Assembly (NCBI GenBank): GCA_000719695.1
Contig: JOHN01000040.1
Location: forward strand, 28,276 to 92,275
Length of the DNA: 64,000 nt
Reading direction: 5' to 3'
DNA from: Streptomyces sp. NRRL F-6131
GTDB taxonomy: Bacteria; Actinomycetota; Actinomycetes; Streptomycetales; Streptomycetaceae
Positions 35,067 through 41,310 of the stretch are shown here, one piece after another (within the stretch, counting starts at the first letter, position 1; every line of letters begins with the position of its first letter). The position numbers and the translations under genes were made by a program. The notes below the pieces were generated by a model. It worked only from the letters and a program-made list of their open reading frames with translations, made no database searches and had not been told where the DNA came from.

Positions 35067-35296
35067 CCCGGGGCCACCTCCCTGAGCAGGGTGAGGAGGT
35101 TGAGGAGGGTGGAGACCGGGGCGTCCCCGAAGTCGACGAGGAGGCGGCCGTCGATAGTGGGGGCCGAGACGGCGGCGGAACCCCACTGGAGGCCGAAGGG
35201 TCTGCCCCGCTCGTGGAGTTCGCGGAGGAGGGCGGTGACCTCGGGCTCGGTGTAGGTGCGGAGGATCCGGTCGTGGGGCCCGACGGGGGCGTTCAC
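35063..35296 (-). CDS. small hypothetical protein in the ATP-binding protein operon
   Basis: 77 residues from a GTG at 35296. Soluble, with a helical ILRTYTEPEVTALLRELHERG segment, a strand region GLQWGSAAVSAPTIDGRLLVDFGD and a Leu-rich carboxy end. Not recognised. Its GTG overlaps the stop of the ATP-binding protein gene by 4 bases, and its own stop overlaps the next start in the same way. Confidence 0.7.
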   Translation of the reverse strand: MNAPVGPHDRILRTYTEPEVTALLRELHERGRPFGLQWGSAAVSAPTIDGRLLVDFGDAPVSTLLNLLTLLREVAPG

Positions 35297-35658
35297 GCGG
35301 CGAAGTCCAGCTCGAACCAGACCACCTTGCCGGTCTTGGTGGGGTCGGTGCCGAGGCGGTCGGTGAGGGAGCGCACGAGGTGGAGTCCGCGCCCGGAGAT
35401 CTCGTAGGGGTCGGCGGAGGTTCGGGGGGAGGGCAGGTCGGGGCAGTCGTCGCAGACGGCGACGCGGAGGGTGCTCGGCCGGAGGCAGACCAGAACGGCC
35501 GGCGCGGGGCAGCCCCCGTGCTGCCAGGCGTTGACGAAGAGTTCCTGGAAGGCGAGTTCGGCGTCGGCGATGCTGTCCGGGCGCCACCCGGCGGCGTGGA
35601 GGAGGGAGCGGAGTTCGGCCCGGACGGCGGAGCAGTCGGGCGGGTTGCAGGCACGCAT
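35293..35658 (-). CDS. RsbW-like ATP-binding protein (anti-sigma kinase type)
   Basis: 121 residues of the HATPase_c_2 family. N-box in LAFQELFVNAWQHG, a degenerate first G-box (CDDCPDLP in place of DxGxG), and a second G-box ISGRGLHLVRSL. In streptomycetes such proteins are abundant, few have proven partners, and many sit with WhiJ-like DUF5753 and DUF397 genes, as here (35956-37003, divergent). The ATG at 35658 has GGAGG six bases upstream. It is the first gene of a GTGA-coupled trio. Confidence 0.85.
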   Translation of the reverse strand: MRACNPPDCSAVRAELRSLLHAAGWRPDSIADAELAFQELFVNAWQHGGCPAPAVLVCLRPSTLRVAVCDDCPDLPSPRTSADPYEISGRGLHLVRSLTDRLGTDPTKTGKVVWFELDFAA

Positions 35659-35955
35659 GGCGAACCTCCAGAGGGAGGGCAGGGAGGGGGAGGAGCGTCG
35701 ACGGATGCGCCACCGTGAACGAGGCCAGCCCGGACTGGCTGCTCTGCGGTGCGAAAGGGGCAGCATGCACCTACTGCCCGGATGAACAGGCATTACTGAC
35801 GATCCGTCGGATCGCTGTGAGGTAGACCATAGTCGACGGCGCCTCTATTTGTAGGCCGTGGTGAAAAAGTTCCCTCTACCGTGTGGCCGACCAGTAGTTG
35901 GACCGGCCTGCCGGGCGCCCGGCACACTGATCCAGCCCCCGTGAGAGAGGACGTC
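35659..35955. promoter_or_regulatory. divergent promoter region of the WhiJ-like cluster
   Basis: 297 bases between the ATP-binding protein operon and the XRE gene. It contains a perfect inverted repeat cgatccg-t-cggatcg (35800-35814), a candidate operator. It also holds the segment tccctctaccgtgtggc (35871-35887), which resembles ctccctaccgtgttgc upstream of 38969; TACCGT in each could be a -10 element. Confidence 0.4.
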
Positions 35956-36819
35956 ATGGCCCTTCGCCCAAATCCGACCCTCCGTCAACGTCGCCTCGGA
36001 AGCGAGCTGCGACGCATGCGGGAGCAGGCCGGGCTCGGCGGCAGTGAGCTCGCCAGGAGACTCGGCATCGGTCCTGCTCAGATGACGCAGATGGAACAGG
36101 CCAGGATCGGCGTCAGTCCCGAGCGCTTGCGGATGGTGGCCTCGGCATGCGGCTGCTCCAACGAGTCTCTGATCGATGCCCTCGCTCAGATGGCATCGGA
36201 GCGGGGCAAGGGGTGGTGGGAGGAGTATCGCGGCGTACTGACCGTCGATTTCCTTGAGGTCGCCGAGCTCGAAGCCCATGCCGAGCGGATCGCCTTCTGC
36301 ACCACCGCGTACATCCCGGGCCTTCTCCAGACCCCGGCCTATGCGTCGGCGGTGTTCGCGAGACTGTTCCCGCCCTTGCCGCCGCAGGAGATCGAGACCA
36401 GGACCGCGTTCAGAATCCGGCGGCAGGAGCTCATTCGCTCGGGCGCCACGCCCTTGCGCACCTTCATCCACGAGGCCGCATTGCGGATGCAGTTCGGTGG
36501 CTCATCGGTACTCCTGGACCAGCTCCGAGCCCTGCTCGACGACTCCGAACGGCCAGGGATCTGTGTTCGGATCGTTCCGTTCGCCGTCGACACCTTTCCG
36601 GGCGCCGGCGAGAACCTCACCTTCGCCAACGGGCCCGTGCCTGAGCTGGACACTGTCGAGGTGGATGTCTCTCAGGGTGCCCTGTTCCTCGAATCACCGA
36701 CCGATCTGGCCAACCATCGAGCGATCTTCTCTCGCCTCGACGCCACTGCCCTCGCCGAGACCGAATCTCGCGATTTCATTCGATCGATCATGAAGGAAGT
36801 GGGGTCCTCGAATGCCTGA
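35956..36819 (+). CDS. XRE helix-turn-helix / DUF5753 regulator (WhiJ-like)
   Basis: 287 residues. The amino-terminal XRE helix-turn-helix is at about 10-70 (LGSELRRMREQAGLGGSELARRLG... QMTQMEQARIG). The DUF5753 domain covers about 95-280, with WWEEYRGVL, the IPGLLQTPAYA motif near its start, and ENLTFANGPVPELDTVEV. This architecture is that of WhiJ and its many paralogues that influence differentiation in Streptomyces. The ATG at 35956 follows GAGAGG. It overlaps the DUF397 gene by 8 bases. The usual trio with DUF397 and an RsbW-like protein is complete here. Confidence 0.9.
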   Translation: MALRPNPTLRQRRLGSELRRMREQAGLGGSELARRLGIGPAQMTQMEQARIGVSPERLRMVASACGCSNESLIDALAQMASERGKGWWEEYRGVLTVDFLEVAELEAHAERIAFCTTAYIPGLLQTPAYASAVFARLFPPLPPQEIETRTAFRIRRQELIRSGATPLRTFIHEAALRMQFGGSSVLLDQLRALLDDSERPGICVRIVPFAVDTFPGAGENLTFANGPVPELDTVEVDVSQGALFLESPTDLANHRAIFSRLDATALAETESRDFIRSIMKEVGSSNA

Positions 36820-37003
36820 TGTCGAGTGGCAGAAGTCCAGCTTCAGTGCATCAAGCAATGAGTGCGTTGAGGTCCGCGTGGGAACTGGAGCAGTCGAACT
36901 TCGGGAGTCCGAGGACGGCGAGGTCATCCTGCGGACCACTCCGGCTGCCATCGCCGACCTGCTCTGCGCCATCAAGGCCGGCGAACTCGACCACCACGCC
37001 TGA
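36812..37003 (+). CDS. DUF397 protein
   Basis: 63 residues: the canonical DUF397 pattern WQKSSFSASSNECVEV, then VELRESEDGEVILRTTPAAI. These small acidic proteins pair with DUF5753 regulators and probably bind or antagonise them, by analogy with the whiJ locus. The ATG at 36812 lies within the last codons of the regulator gene, so expression is coupled. It is followed after 8 bases by family B and family A palindromes. Confidence 0.9.
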   Translation: MPDVEWQKSSFSASSNECVEVRVGTGAVELRESEDGEVILRTTPAAIADLLCAIKAGELDHHA

Positions 37004-37010
37004 CCCCGGC

Positions 37011-37037
37011 TGCCCCTCGCTCGGCCCGAGCGAGGGG
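37011..37037. repeat. palindrome family B, copy 3
   Basis: cccctcgctcg / cgagcgagggg, 11-bp perfect core, loop gcc, directly after the DUF397 gene. Confidence 0.85.
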
Positions 37038-37045
37038 TCAACGCC

Positions 37046-37084
37046 GCGGAGTGGGAAGTCGAATCCGCCGACTTCCCACTCCGC
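37046..37084. repeat. palindrome family A, copy 6 (TG type)
   Basis: gcggagtgggaagtcg / cgacttcccactccgc, 16-bp perfect stem, 7-base loop. It follows family B copy 3 by 8 bases. Confidence 0.92.
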
Positions 37085-37112
37085 ACGGCGTCGGATGCAT
37101 CTCTCCAAGATT

Positions 37113-37150
37113 GCTGGGTGTCCCCTTGAAGCTTCAAGGGGACACCCAGC
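37113..37150. repeat. 38-bp perfect palindrome
   Basis: Arm gctgggtgtccccttgaag and its exact complement with no spacer (aagctt at the centre), midway between the DUF397 gene and the next gene. It is unrelated in sequence to families A and B. Confidence 0.95.
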
Positions 37151-37256
37151 GCGCCCCTCTCGTGCCCCTGTTGCCCCGATGCGCCTCTTGTGCGGGCCAC
37201 CGGTCGGCGCGAAAGTCGTGCAACCGAGCGCAATCGGATCTACACAGGGAGAGGCT

Positions 37257-37520
37257 GTGAGGTTGCGTTTCCTGGGGATCATCCCGAACACTCCCGTTGA
37301 CGACTCGCCGACGATCTGGCTGGACGAGGACACGGGGGATCTGCTGATCCAGTCCTACAAAGCCACCGAGGAGGACGTGAAGGCGTGCCAGGAGATCGGG
37401 TCGATCCCCGGTCACAGCACTGATGTCCCGAGCCACGAGACGATCGTCCGACTCCCGGCCGTCATGTTGAAGTACATCCCACAACCCGAAAGTGGAATCG
37501 GTGAAGTTCCCCGTTCGTGA
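37257..37520 (+). CDS. small hypothetical protein upstream of DUF6879
   Basis: 87 residues from a GTG at 37257 with GGGAGAGG upstream. Soluble and acidic: RFLGIIPNTPVDDSPTIWLD, DTGDLLIQSYKATEEDVKAC, and a carboxy-terminal HETIVRLPAVMLKYI. Not recognised by domain, but genes of this kind often precede DUF6879 and DUF5753 genes in actinobacteria. It overlaps the DUF6879 gene by 29 bases if the earliest start of that gene is used. With the next two genes it forms a compact operon. Confidence 0.75.
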   Translation: MRLRFLGIIPNTPVDDSPTIWLDEDTGDLLIQSYKATEEDVKACQEIGSIPGHSTDVPSHETIVRLPAVMLKYIPQPESGIGEVPRS

Positions 37521-38019
37521 GGGCTTGGCCGGGGCGCGGCGCTCCGCCGTCCATCTGGAGATGCGTGACAGCTACACGCCGGACGATCCGGAGTTCGCTC
37601 GCTGGCGGGCCGGCCACCGGTACGGCAATGACCCGGCCAAGCTGCCCGACTGGTGGGGCTCCTGGGCGGACCTGGTGGGCGAGACAATCGGGCGCGGCGT
37701 GGTCATGCGGCGGGCCCGGATCGTTTCGGAGCCGGTGACGGACTACATCCGGTACGAGCACGACCTCACCTTCGCCAATGTCGCGGCCGGTGAGCTGATT
37801 CGTTGGCTTCCGCGACGCAAGGCCGCCGACCTCGCGCTGCCGGGAACGGATCTCTGGATGTTCGACGGTTCGGCCGTACTGTTCACGTACTTCTCCGGTG
37901 ACGGTGAGGTCGTGGACAGGGAATGGCGGACGGAGCCGGCCGTCCTGGATCTGGTCGGCTCCGCCTTCGAAGCGGTGTGGCAGCGGGCCACACCGCACGA
38001 GGACTACAAGCCGGCCTGA
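37492..38019 (+). CDS. DUF6879-family protein
   Basis: 175 residues. Contains HLEMRDSYTPDDPEFARWRAG, RGVVMRRARIVSEPVTDYIR, and DLWMFDGSAVLFTYFSGDGE, the order I associate with DUF6879. Function unknown; the family is typically encoded next to DUF5753 regulators, as here, where the XRE gene begins 6 bases after its stop. A GTG at 37492 gives the longest product; GTG 37501 is an alternative. No membrane segments. Confidence 0.8.
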   Translation: MESVKFPVREGLAGARRSAVHLEMRDSYTPDDPEFARWRAGHRYGNDPAKLPDWWGSWADLVGETIGRGVVMRRARIVSEPVTDYIRYEHDLTFANVAAGELIRWLPRRKAADLALPGTDLWMFDGSAVLFTYFSGDGEVVDREWRTEPAVLDLVGSAFEAVWQRATPHEDYKPA

Positions 38020-38025
38020 CCCACC

Positions 38026-38874
38026 ATGTCCGCATCCGGATCGTCGCACGTCCGAGCCGCTCGGAAGGTCCTTGCTGACCGTCTCCGGGAAATGTGCAGG
38101 GATGCGGGCTTGGACGGTAAGCAGCTCGCGCTGCTCTGCGGCTGGCACCCGTCCAAGGTGTCCCGGATCTCCACAGCCAAGACCAGCCCGTCCGCAGAGG
38201 ATATTCTTGCCTGGTGCCGTGCATGCAACAGGGAGGACCAAGCCGCCGACCTCGTGGCCTCCTTGCGTGCCGTCGAAGGCATGTGGGTGGAATGGCGCCG
38301 GATGGAGCGCGCGGGGCTGAGGAGAGCGCAGGAGGCCGTTCTGCCTCTGTTCGAGCGCACGTCCTTGTTCCGGTCCTACTCCTCGTGGCTGGTGCCCGGG
38401 CTCCTGCAAACGCACGGCTATACCGAGGACGTGCTGCGGGCTGTGCAGCAGAGGCGGGTTCCGGTCGACGACGTGGCGGATGCGGTGGCCGTTCGAATGG
38501 AGCGGCAGCGCATCCTGCGCGACGGTCGAAGGCGTTTCGTGTTCCTGATCGAGGAGTCCGTCCTTGCCAACGGACTTGGTGACGCCGACACCCAGGCGGA
38601 ACAGCTCGAACGGCTGATCACGGCAGGCGCGCTCCCGAACGTCAGCCTTGGGATCGTTCCTTCTCGGGTGCGTCGAACACGGATGCCGGTGGAGGGATTC
38701 TGGATCTTCGACACCGCCCAGGTGAACGTGGAACTCGTCTCCGGGCACCTCACGCTGACCCAGCCCAGCGAGGTCGCGATGTACGCCAACACATTCGCGA
38801 TGCTGGGAAGCACGGCGGTCCACGGCTCCAAAGCTCGTGCTCTGCTTCTGGCCGCCATTGCTGCTCTCGGGTGA
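38026..38874 (+). CDS. second XRE helix-turn-helix / DUF5753 regulator
   Basis: 282 residues. Amino-terminal XRE domain (about 10-75, LADRLREMCRDAGLDGKQLALLCG... SKVSRISTAKTSPS) and DUF5753 domain (about 105-280) with FRSYSSWLVPGLLQTHGY, RRFVFLIEESVLA and VEGFWIFDTAQVNVELV. It is diverged from the regulator at 35956 but has the same layout. It is paired with a DUF6879 gene instead of DUF397. The ATG at 38026 is the first codon after a 6-base gap, consistent with co-translation. Confidence 0.9.
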   Translation: MSASGSSHVRAARKVLADRLREMCRDAGLDGKQLALLCGWHPSKVSRISTAKTSPSAEDILAWCRACNREDQAADLVASLRAVEGMWVEWRRMERAGLRRAQEAVLPLFERTSLFRSYSSWLVPGLLQTHGYTEDVLRAVQQRRVPVDDVADAVAVRMERQRILRDGRRRFVFLIEESVLANGLGDADTQAEQLERLITAGALPNVSLGIVPSRVRRTRMPVEGFWIFDTAQVNVELVSGHLTLTQPSEVAMYANTFAMLGSTAVHGSKARALLLAAIAALG

Positions 38875-38968
38875 CGCCGTGCAATCCCGCAGAATCCGAT
38901 AGCTCCCAACTTCACTCGCTCCCTACCGTGTTGCTGTCGGTTCGGGCAAGCGCGAGGGAGTGGCCGAC

Positions 38969-39169
38969 ATGGCGAACAGCTTCGAATCCCGCAACACCGA
39001 AGCCCGTACGGAGGACCGGCCCGAGCACCATCGGCGCGCACCTGCCGCGTGCGCGCCGACGGACTACGACCCGGCGTACGCGGCCAAGGCGGTCGGGCGA
39101 GGGATTCCCAGGGACTGGCCGTTCTGTACGTGCGGTGCCGACGTCTGTCCCGACCGAGGGCTGACCTGA
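38969..39169 (+). CDS. small Cys-containing hypothetical protein
   Basis: 66 residues from an ATG at 38969 with GGGAG eight bases upstream. A polar, charged first half is followed by DYDPAYAAKAVGRGIPRDWPF and the cluster CTCGADVCPDRG. Three cysteines in a CxC-x4-C arrangement might bind zinc, or may be fortuitous. Not recognised. It stands alone between the XRE gene and a DUF397-like gene. Confidence 0.5.
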   Translation: MANSFESRNTEARTEDRPEHHRRAPAACAPTDYDPAYAAKAVGRGIPRDWPFCTCGADVCPDRGLT

Positions 39170-39344
39170 CGGCCGCCGCCCATCGGTGGTCGATGGGCCG
39201 TGCCGACGGCATCCCGTGGCACGGTCTCTCGGCTGCCGGTAGGCCCGAGCGACTTCCGCACCGTCCGTCGGAATCCCCGGCCGGTGCGGGTGAACCACCG
39301 TGCGGGGACGGCTTCCCCGTAGCGTCGAACAGAAGGACAGCAGC

Positions 39345-39578
39345 ATGAGCGATCTGTACGAGATCGAGGTTCCGGCCGGAGCGGTCGCCTACCGGGCGTG
39401 CGGGGGAAACCCGGAGTCGGAGCACGAGACCTGCGCGACCCTGCGGGAGGTGCCGGACGTCGTGGGCGGGTTGTGGGTCATGGGTGACACCAAGCGCCCG
39501 GGCGTGGAGCTGAGGTTCAGCACGGCCGAGCTGGGCGCGGCCGGCATCGACCCGAACCGGTTCGACGCGGCGGTCTGA
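39345..39578 (+). CDS. DUF397-like small protein
   Basis: 77 residues from an ATG at 39345 with AAGGA upstream. The second half, ETCATLREVPDVVGGLWVMG then DTKRPGVELRFSTAELGAAG, follows the DUF397 pattern of a conserved Cys, a short strand, D-[ST]-K and an L-R-F strand. The first half, EIEVPAGAVAYRACGG, lacks the usual W-x-K-S-S motif, so it is a divergent member. The nearest DUF5753 gene is 470 bases upstream. Confidence 0.65.
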   Translation: MSDLYEIEVPAGAVAYRACGGNPESEHETCATLREVPDVVGGLWVMGDTKRPGVELRFSTAELGAAGIDPNRFDAAV

Positions 39579-39653
39579 CGCGGCGCGAACGGAATCGGCT
39601 CCGCCCCCACGCCAATTGGGGGCGGGGCCGACCCATTCTCCAAGGGTAGGCGC

Positions 39654-40094
39654 ATGGATCACTGGCACAGGCCCGAACTCCACTGGCACTGCTACGCCTG
39701 GGCGGGCAGCAGACGCCCCGAGGACACCGAGCGGAGGCCGCCCCAGCCGCAGAACGGCAGGCGGCCGGTCTGGAACGGACCGGCCCCGCCGCTTGAGGTG
39801 ATGCACTGGCTCGTCAAACCGGCCGACCGGATCAAGCTCACCACCGTGGACCCGCCCGAGGCCCTGGAATGGCTCGGAAAGCAGCTTGCCGAAGCCCCGG
39901 CTCTGCACACCGACCTCCGCCCGGGCCTTCGCCTCGACCACGCCCGAGCCTTCCTCGCCACCTACCCCCACGACGTGGTGTGGACGTATTGGACTCCTGG
40001 CCAGCAGTTCCGTTCCGTCGCCGCTGTCTCCTGCCCCCGCACCCACAACCCCACTTCGGAGCCGCCCCCGCCCTGCCCGCTCGGGCTGCGGTGA
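39654..40094 (+). CDS. hypothetical protein
   Basis: 146 residues from an ATG at 39654 with AGGGTAGG upstream. Begins with a Trp/His-rich segment (MDHWHRPELHWHCYAW), then a polar linker, then LEVMHWLVKPADRIKLTTVDPPEALEWLGKQLAE and HARAFLATYPHDVVWTYWTPG. The carboxy end is Pro-rich. Not recognised. No signal or membrane segments. Family A copy 7 lies 6 bases past the stop. Confidence 0.6.
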   Translation: MDHWHRPELHWHCYAWAGSRRPEDTERRPPQPQNGRRPVWNGPAPPLEVMHWLVKPADRIKLTTVDPPEALEWLGKQLAEAPALHTDLRPGLRLDHARAFLATYPHDVVWTYWTPGQQFRSVAAVSCPRTHNPTSEPPPPCPLGLR

Positions 40095-40100
40095 GTCCCT

Positions 40101-40133
40101 GCGCAGGAAGTCGGCCCGGCCGACTTCCTGCGC
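40101..40133. repeat. palindrome family A, copy 7 (CA type)
   Basis: gcgcaggaagtcgg / ccgacttcctgcgc, 14-bp perfect stem, loop cccgg, in terminator position after the gene ending at 40094. A partial, broken copy follows at 40198-40224. Confidence 0.9.
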
Positions 40134-40367
40134 GAGTAGCCGGCGCCTCGTCACCGTCGGCCGCTGCAGTAGCTCAGGAGGTGGATCAGCTATGTGCACA
40201 GGAAGTCGGAAGGGCCGAGTTTCATGGGTGCGTCCGAGGAGGTCAAGGCTGAGTACGCGGCCGCCGCCCGTGCCGATGCCACGGAGGCGACGGTCTTCGT
40301 AGGGCCTGCCCGTGTACCCCACAACGCGGTGCGGACGTCGGGCACTACGCGATGCCGCCCGGATCCT

Positions 40368-40400
40368 GCTGCCCCTCGCTCAGGGCGAGCGAGGGGCAGC
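40368..40400. repeat. palindrome family B, copy 4
   Basis: gctgcccctcgctc with gagcgaggggcagc, 14-bp stem, 5-base loop. Confidence 0.85.
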
Positions 40401-40440
40401 TTCCCAAGAACCGCTGTTCCTTCCGGCGGGGCAGGGGGCG

Positions 40441-40472
40441 GAGTGGGAAGTCGGCGGGTGCGACTTTTCGTG
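40441..40472. repeat. palindrome family A, degenerate copy 8
   Basis: gagtgggaagtcgg is followed after 5 bases by gcgacttttcgtgg, where several pairs are lost. It again follows a family B copy. Confidence 0.6.
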
Positions 40473-40677
40473 GGTGGGGGTGGAAGGTGACCTATTGCGG
40501 CTCCGTGCGGGGGGTTGACCTGGGGGAGTGGTGGGCGAGCACCTGGTCCCGGGTGGTGATGGCGGCCCGCGTTACGGCGCCGACGGCGGGTACCTCGACG
40601 TCGACTTCCCCGACGGCGAGGTACTCGCCGTGCCCTTCGCGGAATGATGGGCCAGGTACGGCGGGTGAGCAGGGCTC

Positions 40678-41310
40678 CTACTCCGGGGCGGCGGCTTCCA
40701 GGGCCTCGACGGTGCCGGACATGATCGTCCGTACGTGGGCGGTGATGTGCTCGGTCGGCCAGTCCCACCAGGCCACGGCCAGCAGGCGGGCGACGTCGTC
40801 CTCGCTGTACCGGGAGCGGATCACGCGGGCCGGGTTGCCGCCGACCACGGCGTAGTCGGGGACGTCGGCGGTGACGACGCTCCCCGTGGCGACGACGGCG
40901 CCGTGGCCGATGCGGACGCCCGGCATCACCGTGACGCCGTTGCCGAACCAGACGTCGCTGCCCACCACCGTGTCGCCCCGGTTCGGGAGATCCGTGAGCA
41001 GGTCGAAATGCGCCGCCCAAGAACCGCCCATGATCGGGAACGGGAAGGTCGACGGCCCGTCCGTGCGGTGGTTGGCGCCGTTCATGATGAAGCGCACGCC
41101 GGTGCCCAGCGCGCAGTACCGCCCGATGACCAGCCGCTCCGGCCCGTAGTGGTACAGCACGTTGCGGGTCTCGAACGCCGTCGGGTCGTCCGGGTCGTCG
41201 TAGTACGTGAACTCCCCGACCTCGATGAGCGGGGACGTCACCAGCGGCCGGAGCAGCACCACGCGGGGCTGCTCCGGCATCGGGTGGAGGACCGTCGGAT
41301 CAGGCGCCAC
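40678..41310 (-). CDS. CatB/Vat-type hexapeptide O-acetyltransferase
   Basis: 210 residues of the xenobiotic acetyltransferase group (left-handed beta helix, trimeric, acetyl-CoA dependent). Features: [15 protein letters not shown], the [12 protein letters not shown] block with the catalytic His, and hexapeptide repeats [20 protein letters not shown] and [13 protein letters not shown], then the WWDW motif. Relatives inactivate chloramphenicol or streptogramins; many chromosomal ones have no known substrate. The GTG at 41310 (GAGG six bases upstream) is favoured over ATG 41280 because DPTVLHPMP is conserved in the family. It overlaps the end of the molybdo-enzyme gene by 11 bases. Confidence 0.88.
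   Translation of the reverse strand: MAPDPTVLHPMPEQPRVVLLRPLVTSPLIEVGEFTYYDDPDDPTAFETRNVLYHYGPERLVIGRYCALGTGVRFIMNGANHRTDGPSTFPFPIMGGSWAAHFDLLTDLPNRGDTVVGSDVWFGNGVTVMPGVRIGHGAVVATGSVVTADVPDYAVVGGNPARVIRSRYSEDDVARLLAVAWWDWPTEHITAHVRTIMSGTVEALEAAAPE

Larger units (their letters stand above)
40095..40677. other. gene-poor segment with degenerate palindromes and possible gene remnants
   Basis: 583 bases. An open stretch from the ATG at 40224 (MGASEEVKAEYAAAARADAT...) runs into family B copy 4 and looks degraded. A 39-residue reading frame at 40528-40647 (GTG start, RYGADGGYLDVDFPDGEV) looks like the end of a protein without its beginning. Neither has a good ribosome site. I treat both as probable remnants. 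Confidence 0.35.

Noticed and set aside
33781..40472. CRISPR array made of the repeated palindromes
   Set aside because: Spacing is irregular (tens of bases to kilobases), genes lie between copies, and no cas genes are present.
40528..40647. Functional 39-residue gene
   Set aside because: No usable ribosome site and no complete domain; it is better explained as a remnant.
33760..40677. Prophage or integrative element
   Set aside because: No integrase, replication, transfer or structural genes and no tRNA/att repeats; the region holds regulatory and unknown genes only.
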